A DNA stretch of 18,028 nucleotides from Geodermatophilaceae bacterium (GTDB lineage: Bacteria > Actinomycetota > Actinomycetes > Mycobacteriales > Geodermatophilaceae): NCBI GenBank assembly GCA_013811805.1, contig JACCUM010000316.1, positions 1-18,028 on the forward strand, given 5' to 3'. The translations under genes were made by a program, and so were the position numbers. The notes beneath the pieces were generated by a model. That model did no database searches. It saw nothing but the letters and a program-made list of their open reading frames with translations, and was not told where the DNA came from. Shown here piece by piece: positions 12,788-18,028 of this stretch. Positions within the stretch are counted from its first letter, which is position 1. Each line of letters begins with the position of its first letter.

Positions 12788-14350
12788 TCAGTCGTGCGCA
12801 AGCAGGGCGTGCGCGGCGTTGTGCCCGCCGATGCCGCTGACCGCACCCCCGCGTACGGCGCCGCCGCTGGCCGCGTAGACCAAGCGCGGCACATCGGTCT
12901 CGACCCCCCAGCTGCCGGTCTGCGACTCGTCGGCCGCCCAGGGCCAGGATAGATCGCCATGGAAGATGTTGCCGCCGGGCATGGCGAGCGCGGCTTCGAC
13001 GTCCAGCGGCGAGGCAGCCTGCAGGCACGGGGCACCGGCAGCGTCCAAAGCCAGGCAGTCCTCGAGCGGTTCGGCGAGGATGCCGTTCAATCCCTCGACA
13101 GCCAGCCGAGTGGCCTCGGTCCGTACGGCGTCGTTGTCGTGATCGAACAACGCGGTCGGCGTGTGCAGGCCGAACAGCGTCAGCGTCTGATAGCCCGCAG
13201 CGTGCTCGGACGGGCCGAGGATGGACGGATCGGCCAGCGAGTGGCAGTAGACCTCGAACGGCAGCGGGTCCGGCAGATGCCCAGCCGATGCGGCGGCGTA
13301 CGCCGAATCCAGCTGGGTCGCAGCCTGATCGACGTGCAGGGTGCCGCCGAAAGCGACCGCGGGATCAAGTCCGGACCGCAGTTGCGGCAGTCGGGTCAAG
13401 ACCATGTTGATCTTCAGCTGGGCGCCGACCGGACGCGCTGACGGCGTACACCCGCGCAACCCGTCCAGTACCCGCGGCGCCACGCCCGACACCACGGAGT
13501 CGGCCGAAACCGTTTGTACAGCACCGGATTCGTCGGTCCAGGTCACCACCGCCCCGGTTGCGTCCACCGCGACCGAGGTGACAGTCGCGCCGACGGTCAG
13601 TTCCGCGCCGAACCGCCGGGCTGCCTCGGCCATCGAGGCCGACACCGCCCCCATTCCGCCGATCGGCACTCGCCATTGACCGGACCCGTTACCGATCAGG
13701 TGATACAGGAAGCACCGGTTCGCGAGCCCGTCGGCGGCGTGCAAGTCGGCGAAGGTGCCGATCAACCCATCGGTCAGTGCGACGCCGCGTACGTGATCGT
13801 CGGTGAGCGACCGCCCGACGAAGTCGGCCAGCGGTAGCTCGCGCAGATCGGCGAGAACCTCCGGATCGCGCAGCCGGGACTCGATCTGCTTCGCGGTGGC
13901 CAGGGGTTCGAGCAGGGTCGGCGCAAGGTCTTGGGCGAGGGTTTCCATCCGGGCGTAGAACTCGTACCAGGCGTCGAAGTCGGCGCCCGAGCCCGTCAGG
14001 TCGAGAAACGACTGTCGGGTGCGCTCGCCGGCCGGGCGATCAACCAGCAGACCGACATCGCGTCCCGATCGATGCATGGGGGTGTACGAGGAGACCGTCC
14101 GATCGACAAGGGCCACCGTCAGCCCGAGGTCGGACACGAGCTGATCGGGCAACAGGCTGACGAGGTAGGAGTACTTCGACAGCCGTACGTCCACGCCGGG
14201 GAAGACGGCCTCGCTCACCGCGGCCCCGCCGACGTACCCCAACCGCTCGAGCACCAGTACGGATTTTCCCGCTTTGGCCAGGTAAGCGGCAGCGACCAGA
14301 CCGTTGTGCCCACCGCCGACCACAACCACGTCGTACTGGCTGGCACCCAT
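12788..14350 (-). CDS. FAD-dependent oxidoreductase, PYROXD2/phytoene-desaturase-like
   Basis: A 520-aa flavoprotein of the CrtI-like superfamily, closest by motif to the PYROXD2 group, whose reaction is poorly defined. It starts with DVVVVGGGHNGLVAAAYLAK (7-26), then VLVLERLGYVGGAAVSE (32-48) for FAD ribose and phosphate contacts. The middle contains GGMGAVSASMAEAARRFGAEL, typical of CrtI-like enzymes, and the C-terminus LVYAASGGAVRGGAVSGIGGHNAA is the second FAD motif. The ATG at 14350 has GGAGG 5 nt upstream. It has the same superfamily fold as the protein at 9500-10795 but a different subgroup and length. No carotenoid genes accompany it. It is divergent from the YjbR-family gene across a strong dyad that may regulate both. 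Confidence 0.88.
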   Translation of the reverse strand: MGASQYDVVVVGGGHNGLVAAAYLAKAGKSVLVLERLGYVGGAAVSEAVFPGVDVRLSKYSYLVSLLPDQLVSDLGLTVALVDRTVSSYTPMHRSGRDVGLLVDRPAGERTRQSFLDLTGSGADFDAWYEFYARMETLAQDLAPTLLEPLATAKQIESRLRDPEVLADLRELPLADFVGRSLTDDHVRGVALTDGLIGTFADLHAADGLANRCFLYHLIGNGSGQWRVPIGGMGAVSASMAEAARRFGAELTVGATVTSVAVDATGAVVTWTDESGAVQTVSADSVVSGVAPRVLDGLRGCTPSARPVGAQLKINMVLTRLPQLRSGLDPAVAFGGTLHVDQAATQLDSAYAAASAGHLPDPLPFEVYCHSLADPSILGPSEHAAGYQTLTLFGLHTPTALFDHDNDAVRTEATRLAVEGLNGILAEPLEDCLALDAAGAPCLQAASPLDVEAALAMPGGNIFHGDLSWPWAADESQTGSWGVETDVPRLVYAASGGAVRGGAVSGIGGHNAAHALLAHD

Positions 14351-14397
14351 GCTCGCCTCCGACAGATCGCCCGACCTCCCGAACCGACTCGGGGCCG

Positions 14398-14425
14398 CCC
14401 TTGAGTCGAATCTATCGACTCAGGG
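14398..14425. promoter_or_regulatory. Perfect dyad, candidate operator, between divergent genes
   Basis: TGAGTCGA (14402-14409) and TCGACTCA (14415-14422) are perfect inverted complements around a 5-bp centre. After one unpaired base, CCC and GGG extend the arms to 14398 and 14425. The dyad is 48-75 bp upstream of the FAD oxidoreductase start and 31-58 bp upstream of the GTG at 14456, just ahead of its -10 box. No regulator gene adjoins it, so the cognate protein is unknown. Confidence 0.55.
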
Positions 14426-14442
14426 ACGCCCAGGATCGGCGG

Positions 14443-14448
14443 TACGGT
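14443..14448 (+). promoter_or_regulatory. -10 box for a leaderless transcript (YjbR-family gene)
   Basis: TACGGT (TANNNT) ends 7 nt before the GTG at 14456, which has no ribosome site. This leaderless geometry favours 14456 over the earlier in-frame GTG at 14447, which overlaps the box. Confidence 0.4.
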
Positions 14449-14455
14449 GCCCCGG

Positions 14456-14872
14456 GTGAGCACGGAGAGCAAGGTGGGCAGCGTGAATCAGCGGGCGGCC
14501 AAGGCGCGGCAAGCAGCAATCGACCTGGCCCTGACCTATCCCGAGGCATGGCAGGACGAGCCGTGGGAGGGCGACCTCGTGGTCAAGGTGCGCAAGAAGG
14601 TCTTCCTCTTCGCCGGCGCCGACCCGAGAGACACCCGGTGGCCGGTCGGGATCGGACTGAAGCTGCCGGTGTCCAAGGACGAGGCGCTGAGCCTTCCCGG
14701 CGCCACCCCGAGCGGGTACGGCTTGGGCAAATGGGGATGGGTCAACATCCCCTTCGATCAGGGTCCAGTCGATCCCGAGCTGATCGGCGACTGGATCGAG
14801 GAGAGCTATCGGGCGGTGGCCCCGAAGACCCTTGCCGCCCGTCTGGATGAACCGCCCGACCACCGGCCCTGA
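14456..14872 (+). CDS. MmcQ/YjbR-family protein
   Basis: A small cytosolic protein (138 aa) of the MmcQ/YjbR family, which has a CyaY-like fold and is often labelled DNA-binding; no biochemical role is established. Recognisable features are ALTYPEAWQDEPWEGDLVVKV, then VFLFAG, GIGLKLP, GYGLGKWGWVNIPFDQG and a C-terminal helix with WIEESYRAVAPKTLAARL, all in family order. The start is chosen at GTG 14456 from the leaderless -10 box; GTG at 14447, 14474 or 14483 is possible. The alpha/beta hydrolase follows 21 bp later on the same strand but appears to have its own -10. Confidence 0.85.
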   Translation: MSTESKVGSVNQRAAKARQAAIDLALTYPEAWQDEPWEGDLVVKVRKKVFLFAGADPRDTRWPVGIGLKLPVSKDEALSLPGATPSGYGLGKWGWVNIPFDQGPVDPELIGDWIEESYRAVAPKTLAARLDEPPDHRP

Positions 14873-14881
14873 GGTCGCCCT

Positions 14882-14887
14882 TAACGT
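14882..14887 (+). promoter_or_regulatory. -10 box for a leaderless transcript (alpha/beta hydrolase)
   Basis: TAACGT (TANNNT) occupies exactly -12 to -7 relative to the ATG at 14894. The GGGGG run before the ATG is too close to be a normal ribosome site. This is the same geometry as at 5754 and close to that at 14443. Confidence 0.45.
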
Positions 14888-14893
14888 GGGGGC

Positions 14894-15682
14894 ATGCCCG
14901 CTTCGATGTTCACGCTGACCCGTGGCAGTGGCCCGCCGCTGCTCCTGATCCACGGCCTGGGGTCGTCGTCGGCCAACTGGGCGCCGATCCTGGACCGGCT
15001 GGCAGCCCACCGCAGCGTCATCGCCGTCGATCTGCCGGGCTTCGGCAAGAGCGATCCGCTGACCGGCCCGGTCACCATCGCGACACTGAGCGACGCCGTG
15101 GAGAAGTTCATCGATGCGGAGGGCCTGTCCGGAGTCGACACCGTCGGCAGCTCGATGGGCGCCCGGATGGTGCTGGAACTCGCCCGCCGTGGTGTGGGCG
15201 GTCGCACCGTCGCTCTAGACCCCGGGGGGTTCTGGAGCGATGGTCAACGCCGGGTGTTCGCCGCGACTATCGGCGCCTCCATCAAACTGATCCGGGCGCT
15301 GCAGCCAGCCATGCCCGCACTGACCGGCAACTTGGTCGGCCGAACCGCGTTGCTCGCTCAGTTCAGCGCGCACCCTTGGTCGCTTCCGGGCCCGCTGATC
15401 CTGGCCGAGATGCGCGCCTTCGCCGCGGCGACGAGCCTGGACGAAGCCTTCGCCGCGTTGGTGCACGGGCCGCTGCAGGCCGGTGCTCCAGCCGGAACGA
15501 CCCCGGGCACGGTGGCCATCGGCTGGGGACGCCAGGACCGGGTCACCCTGCCCAGCCAAGCCGAGTTGGCCACCACGCGATTTCCAGACGCCACCCTGCA
15601 CTGGTTCGACCGGTGCGGACACTTCCCGCATTGGGACCAGCCCAAGCAGGCAGCTCACCTCATCCTGGCGAATACCGGCTGA
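14894..15682 (+). CDS. Alpha/beta-fold hydrolase
   Basis: A 262-aa serine hydrolase of unknown substrate, with no signal peptide and so cytosolic. The triad is readable: the nucleophile elbow GSSMG (85-89, Ser87), Asp215 in WGRQDRVTLP and His243 in CGHFPHWDQP. The oxyanion motif is LLLIHGLGSS (16-25), and VDLPGFGKSD (45-54) follows strand 4. A cap region of about 60 residues lies between roughly 125 and 190. Length and C-terminus are normal for the family. The start at ATG 14894 is supported by a leaderless -10 box. A short remnant of a SnoaL-like protein follows in another frame, overlapping nothing. Confidence 0.9.
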   Translation: MPASMFTLTRGSGPPLLLIHGLGSSSANWAPILDRLAAHRSVIAVDLPGFGKSDPLTGPVTIATLSDAVEKFIDAEGLSGVDTVGSSMGARMVLELARRGVGGRTVALDPGGFWSDGQRRVFAATIGASIKLIRALQPAMPALTGNLVGRTALLAQFSAHPWSLPGPLILAEMRAFAAATSLDEAFAALVHGPLQAGAPAGTTPGTVAIGWGRQDRVTLPSQAELATTRFPDATLHWFDRCGHFPHWDQPKQAAHLILANTG

Positions 15683-15684
15683 GG

Positions 15685-15783
15685 CAGGTCAGCTTCCGCG
15701 CCGTGCAGTTCGGTCGGTTCGAGAACGGCAAGGTGGTCGAGCGCCGGGGCAGCAGCGACCAGCTCGGCATGCTCAGCCAGTGA
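15685..15783 (+). pseudogene. C-terminal remnant of a SnoaL-like / ester-cyclase-type protein
   Basis: The 99 bases after the hydrolase stop encode QVSFRAVQFGRF, then ENGKVVERRGSSDQLGMLSQ and a stop. The pattern (hydrophobic strand, x-DGK/NGK-VVE-x-W-x-x-x-D-x-LG-M/L-L-x-Q) is the classic C-terminal end of SnoaL-fold proteins annotated as ester cyclases, although the usual Trp after VVE is Arg here. No start codon, ribosome site or upstream SnoaL sequence is present; the frame upstream is a shadow of the hydrolase. The rest of the gene, about 100 residues, has apparently been deleted. Confidence 0.6.
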
Positions 15784-15798
15784 GGTCTGGCTCCCTGA

Positions 15799-16176
15799 TC
15801 AGCGGACGTCGACCAGGTCGACGACGAACAGCAGCGTCTCACCGGGCTTGATCACTGTGCCGGACCCGCGGTCTCCGTAGGCCATGTGTGCCGGGATCGT
15901 GAGCCGGCGTCGCCCGCCGACCTTCATGCCGACGATGCCCTCGTCCCATCCCTTGATGACGCGGCCGGCGCCGAGTTGGAAGGTCAGCGGCTGACCGCGG
16001 TTCCAGGACGAGTCGAACTCCTCGCCGCCGGAATGAGTCACTCCGACGTAGTGGGCCTGAATATGGGATCCGCTGACCGCCTTGGCGCCGTCGCCGACGA
16101 TCAGGTCCTGGATCTGCAGATCCGCCGGCGGCGGACCCTCGGGCGGGTCGACGTCGGGGGGGGTCAATTCGCTCAC
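15799..16176 (-). CDS. FKBP-type peptidyl-prolyl cis-trans isomerase
   Basis: Catalyses proline isomerisation in protein folding. It is a single-domain, 125-aa protein without signal peptide, so cytosolic. A Pro/Asp-rich N-terminal tail (about 1-18) precedes one FKBP domain with the usual pocket residues: HYVGVTHSGGEEFDSSW (42-58; Tyr43, Phe54, Asp55), FQLGAGRVIKGWDEGIVGMK (66-85; Val73, Ile74, Trp77), MAYGDRG (98-104; Tyr100) and LLFVVDLVDV at the end (Phe117). The GTG at 16176 has GAGAG 6 nt upstream. The gene ends 15 bp from the SnoaL remnant, convergently, and is divergent from the YdeI pair. No obvious partner protein is nearby. Confidence 0.95.
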   Translation of the reverse strand: MSELTPPDVDPPEGPPPADLQIQDLIVGDGAKAVSGSHIQAHYVGVTHSGGEEFDSSWNRGQPLTFQLGAGRVIKGWDEGIVGMKVGGRRRLTIPAHMAYGDRGSGTVIKPGETLLFVVDLVDVR

Positions 16177-16299
16177 TGGTGACTCTCGCTATCTGGATTG
16201 TCGGCGACGGAACGCTTGCGGTCACCGAGCATTGTGCCCGGGCGTGCGCGATCATGAAGCTGTGCCCACGACCGGCCGTACCGAGGTGGTTCCAGTTCC

Positions 16300-16941
16300 G
16301 TGATCGCAAAGAAGACTGACCCAGGGAAAGCGGTCGGGGCGGCGAAGGTGGAACCGCCGACGCTGGGCTTCGCCGGCGCCGCTGCGTTCGAAGCATGGGT
16401 GGCCGAGCACCGCGACGACCCGGTCGGGCTGTGGCTGCTGATCGCCAAGAAGGGTTCGGGCATCGAATCGGTGAGCTACGACGAGGCCCTCAAGGTCGCA
16501 CTCTGCTACGGCTGGATCGACGGGCAGAAAGCCAAGGGCGACGACAAGACCTGGAAACAACGCTTCTGTCCCCGTCGGCCGCGCAGTGTCTGGTCCAAGC
16601 GCAACGTCGGGTTCGTGGCCGAACTGAACGAGGCCGGCCGCATGCAGCCCGAGGGGGTCGCCGAGGTGGAGCGGGCCAAGGCGGACGGGCGATGGGCCAA
16701 GGCCTATGACGGCTCGGCGCAGGCTGTTGTCCCGGATGACCTCCGGGGCGCACTGGACGCCGTACCTGCGGCAGCCCTTGCCTTTTCGGGTCTGAACTCG
16801 ACCAACCGGTACGCGATCCTCTACCGCGTGCAGGACGCCAAGCGGGAGGAGACGCGGGCGCGGCGGATCGCCCAGCTCGTCGAGATGCTGGCCGAGGGCC
16901 GTACGCCGTACCCGCAAGGCGTCCTCGGCCCGAAAGGCTGA
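16300..16941 (+). CDS. YdeI/OmpD-associated family protein, copy 1
   Basis: A 213-aa cytosolic protein of the YdeI (OmdA, 'bacteriocin-protection') family; the name comes from enterobacterial phenotypes and the biochemical role is unknown. Family landmarks are FEAWVAEHRDDPVGLWLLIAK, SVSYDEALKVALCYGWIDGQ, the basic stretch RFCPRRPRSVWSKRNV, and LNSTNRYAILYRVQDAKREE near the end. It starts at GTG 16300; an in-frame TGA at 16255-16257 limits alternatives and no earlier start codon lies between. The ribosome site is poor (GGTGG about 10 nt upstream). A paralogue follows 7 bp after the stop. Compared with copy 2 it has six extra N-terminal residues and a longer C-terminus (YPQGVLGPKG after EGRTP). 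Confidence 0.88.
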   Translation: MIAKKTDPGKAVGAAKVEPPTLGFAGAAAFEAWVAEHRDDPVGLWLLIAKKGSGIESVSYDEALKVALCYGWIDGQKAKGDDKTWKQRFCPRRPRSVWSKRNVGFVAELNEAGRMQPEGVAEVERAKADGRWAKAYDGSAQAVVPDDLRGALDAVPAAALAFSGLNSTNRYAILYRVQDAKREETRARRIAQLVEMLAEGRTPYPQGVLGPKG

Positions 16942-16948
16942 CGGCGTC

Positions 16949-17545
16949 ATGGTCGCAAGGAAGCAGGACGCGCCGAAGGTCGAGCCGCCGAGCGTGGCCT
17001 TCGCCAGCGCCGCCGCCTTCGAAGCGTGGGTGGCCGAGCACCGCGACGACCCCGTCGGGCTGTGGCTGCTGATCGCCAAGAAGGGCTCCGGAATCGAATC
17101 GGTGAGCTATGCCGAGGCCGTTCAGGTCGCGCTGTGCTACGGCTGGATCGACGGCCAGGCTCGCAAGGGCGACGACGACACGTCGTACCGGCAACGCTTC
17201 TGCCCGCGACGTCCGCGCAGCGTCTGGTCCAAGCGCAACGTCGGGTACGTCGCCGCACTCACCGAAGCCGGTCGGATGCAGCCGGAGGGCATCGCCGAGG
17301 TGGAGCGGGCCAAGGCCGATGGGCGATGGGCGAGGGCGTACGACGGTCCGGCCGCCGCCGAGGTGCCAGCCGATCTGCTGGCCGCACTCGACGCCGTACC
17401 CGCTGCCGCCCTCGCCTTTTCCGGATTGAAGTCGACGAACCGGTACGCAATCCTCTACCGCGTTCAAGACGCCAAGCGGGACGAGACGCGAGCCCGGCGG
17501 ATCGCGCAGTTCGTGGAGATGCTGGCCGAGGGCCGTACGCCCTAG
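16949..17545 (+). CDS. YdeI/OmpD-associated family protein, copy 2
   Basis: A 198-aa paralogue of the preceding gene, about 85% identical over some 185 aligned residues by eye, with one inserted residue in the variable GDDDTSYRQ segment (GDDKTWKQ in copy 1). All family blocks are kept: FEAWVAEHRDDPVGLWLLIAK, ALCYGWIDGQ, RFCPRRPRSVWSKRNV and NRYAILYRVQDAKRDE. The ATG at 16949 lies 7 bp after the copy-1 stop, so the two are probably one transcript; no strong ribosome site is visible. Divergence is concentrated at the N-terminus, the GDD loop and the stretch before ALDAVPAAALAFSG, while the other blocks are nearly invariant. This suggests retained function in both copies. Confidence 0.88.
   Translation: MVARKQDAPKVEPPSVAFASAAAFEAWVAEHRDDPVGLWLLIAKKGSGIESVSYAEAVQVALCYGWIDGQARKGDDDTSYRQRFCPRRPRSVWSKRNVGYVAALTEAGRMQPEGIAEVERAKADGRWARAYDGPAAAEVPADLLAALDAVPAAALAFSGLKSTNRYAILYRVQDAKRDETRARRIAQFVEMLAEGRTP
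16967..17545 (+). repeat. Tandem gene duplication, second unit (first unit about 16342-16905)
   Basis: The DNA of the two YdeI-family genes is a direct tandem duplication: the stretch encoding KVEPP to EGRTP in copy 1 recurs from 16976 in copy 2 with scattered, largely synonymous changes. Long near-identical stretches, for example the segment encoding WVAEHRDDPVGLWLLIAKKG, could support homologous recombination that deletes or adds a copy. Confidence 0.8.
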
Positions 17546-17555
17546 CCGTCCGAAC

Positions 17556-17591
17556 CGTTCCGAGCCGGAACGCTCCCGCACCAGCGGGCGT
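17556..17591 (+). terminator. Tandem hairpins after the YdeI pair
   Basis: CGTTCCG (17556-17562) and CGGAACG (17566-17572) form a perfect 7-bp stem with a 3-nt loop, 10 nt after the TAG. A second, bulged hairpin follows: ACG/CGT plus CCCGC/GCGGG around ACCA (17570-17591). No U-tract is present. This fits termination of the YdeI transcript before the lipoprotein gene. Confidence 0.6.
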
Positions 17592-17650
17592 CTCATCACC
17601 GGTGAGCGGGCAGTCGGTCGCCGAACTGACTCAGACGCAGAGGAGATCTC

Positions 17651-18028
17651 ATGACCACCGTCAGCAACCAGGACTGGGCACAGCAGATCGCCGGTGCGAC
17701 CAGCGCCCTGCGCCGGCGTTCGCATCGAGCTGGAGTCGCCGCATTCTCGCTGGGAGCCGGGTTGCTGCTCAGCGCGTGCACGACGTCGTCCTACAACTGC
17801 ACCAACTCGGGCTGCGACGTCTCGCTCCGGGGGAACGGCTCCTCGACCGATTTCGGCCAGGACGGGGGCGACACTGTCCAGCTGGTGTCGAGCGCGGACG
17901 GCGTGGCCACCATTGCCTACGACGGCCAACAAGGGGCCTGCTCATCCGGAGAGACGATCGGACTCGGGCAGGCCTCGGTCGAGTGCACCGAGGTAGGCGA
18001 CGGCAGCGTGGACTTGATCATCAGCAGA
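17651..18028 (+). CDS. Putative secreted lipoprotein, N-terminal part (runs off window)
   Basis: An unrecognised protein, 126 residues visible and cut by the window end. The ATG at 17651 follows GAGGAG by 5 nt, an excellent ribosome site. The N-terminus has an unusually long n-region of about 27 residues (MTTVSNQDWAQQ..., then RRRSHR), a hydrophobic stretch VAAFSLGAGLLL and a lipobox L-S-A-C with Cys43, so it should be lipid-anchored on the outer face of the membrane. The mature part is Ser/Thr/Gly/Asp-rich with four further cysteines (Cys50, Cys55, and one each in QGAC and SVEC), probably two disulfides, and looks like a small beta-rich domain. No function is assigned. Hairpins upstream suggest its own promoter in 17592-17640, where I see no clear boxes. 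Confidence 0.75.
   Translation, partial: MTTVSNQDWAQQIAGATSALRRRSHRAGVAAFSLGAGLLLSACTTSSYNCTNSGCDVSLRGNGSSTDFGQDGGDTVQLVSSADGVATIAYDGQQGACSSGETIGLGQASVECTEVGDGSVDLIISR

Noticed and set aside
9500..14350. Carotenoid biosynthesis locus suggested by two CrtI-like flavoproteins
   Set aside because: There is no phytoene synthase, GGPP synthase or cyclase in the window, and the two genes are on opposite strands and separated by the ars pair.
16177..16299. Promoter with TTCATG and CACAAT for the FKBP gene
   Set aside because: Both boxes are weak matches; nothing else in this 123-bp divergent interval is convincing.
1..18028. tRNA genes, CRISPR arrays, insertion sequences, integrase or phage genes
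   Set aside because: I looked for cloverleaf-like GGTTCGAATCC segments, regular repeats, transposase motifs and terminal repeats, and saw none.

Overview
The window reads as chromosomal DNA of a high-G+C actinobacterium. Support: strong G/C bias at third codon positions, many GTG starts, a GTP-type PEP carboxykinase, actinobacterial-style leaderless promoters (a TANNNT box about 6-7 nt before the start codon), and hairpin terminators without U-tracts. I saw no tRNA, rRNA, CRISPR array, insertion sequence or phage gene. Coding density is high and no gene-free stretch exceeds 300 bases.

Layout. (1) 1-3697, minus strand: a thiamine salvage operon, thiD-thiM-thiE-tenA, behind a TPP riboswitch. 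thiM/thiE and thiE/tenA overlap by 4 nt. An MFS transporter, cut by the window edge, follows 84 bp downstream on the same strand and may be co-transcribed. (2) 3723-5561, minus: GTP-dependent PEP carboxykinase with a hairpin after its stop. (3) 5754-9305, plus: a tight three-gene cluster of a divergent acyl-CoA dehydrogenase-like protein, a PIG-L deacetylase fused to a NodS-like methyltransferase, and a family-2 glycosyltransferase. This is the best candidate for an undescribed system. The enzymes fit a glycosylate / N-deacetylate / N-methylate / acyl-modify scheme that parallels Nod-factor assembly. (4) 9360-11411, plus: a large nested inverted repeat, a CrtI/amine-oxidase-like FAD oxidoreductase, and an overlapping 2'-5' RNA ligase-like phosphodiesterase (thpR). 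(5) 11441-12715: divergent arsM (minus) and arsR (plus) with two matching operator-like sites 44 bp apart between them. (6) 12788-14350, minus: a second, PYROXD2-like FAD oxidoreductase. Across a strong dyad lie a MmcQ/YjbR-family protein and an alpha/beta hydrolase (plus), both apparently leaderless. (7) 15685-15783: the C-terminal scrap of a SnoaL-like protein, then an FKBP-type prolyl isomerase (minus). (8) 16300-17545, plus: two tandem YdeI/OmpD-associated paralogues, roughly 85% identical by eye. (9) 17651 to the end: the start of an unrecognised small lipoprotein.

Functional links. The thiamine genes recycle pyrimidine and thiazole moieties and make TMP, with feedback by TPP through the riboswitch. 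The ars pair is a minimal arsenite-sensing and methylating module. The remaining genes look like separate housekeeping or accessory units. Coordinates and motifs were read directly from the sequence; family assignments rest on motif recognition and no database search was run.
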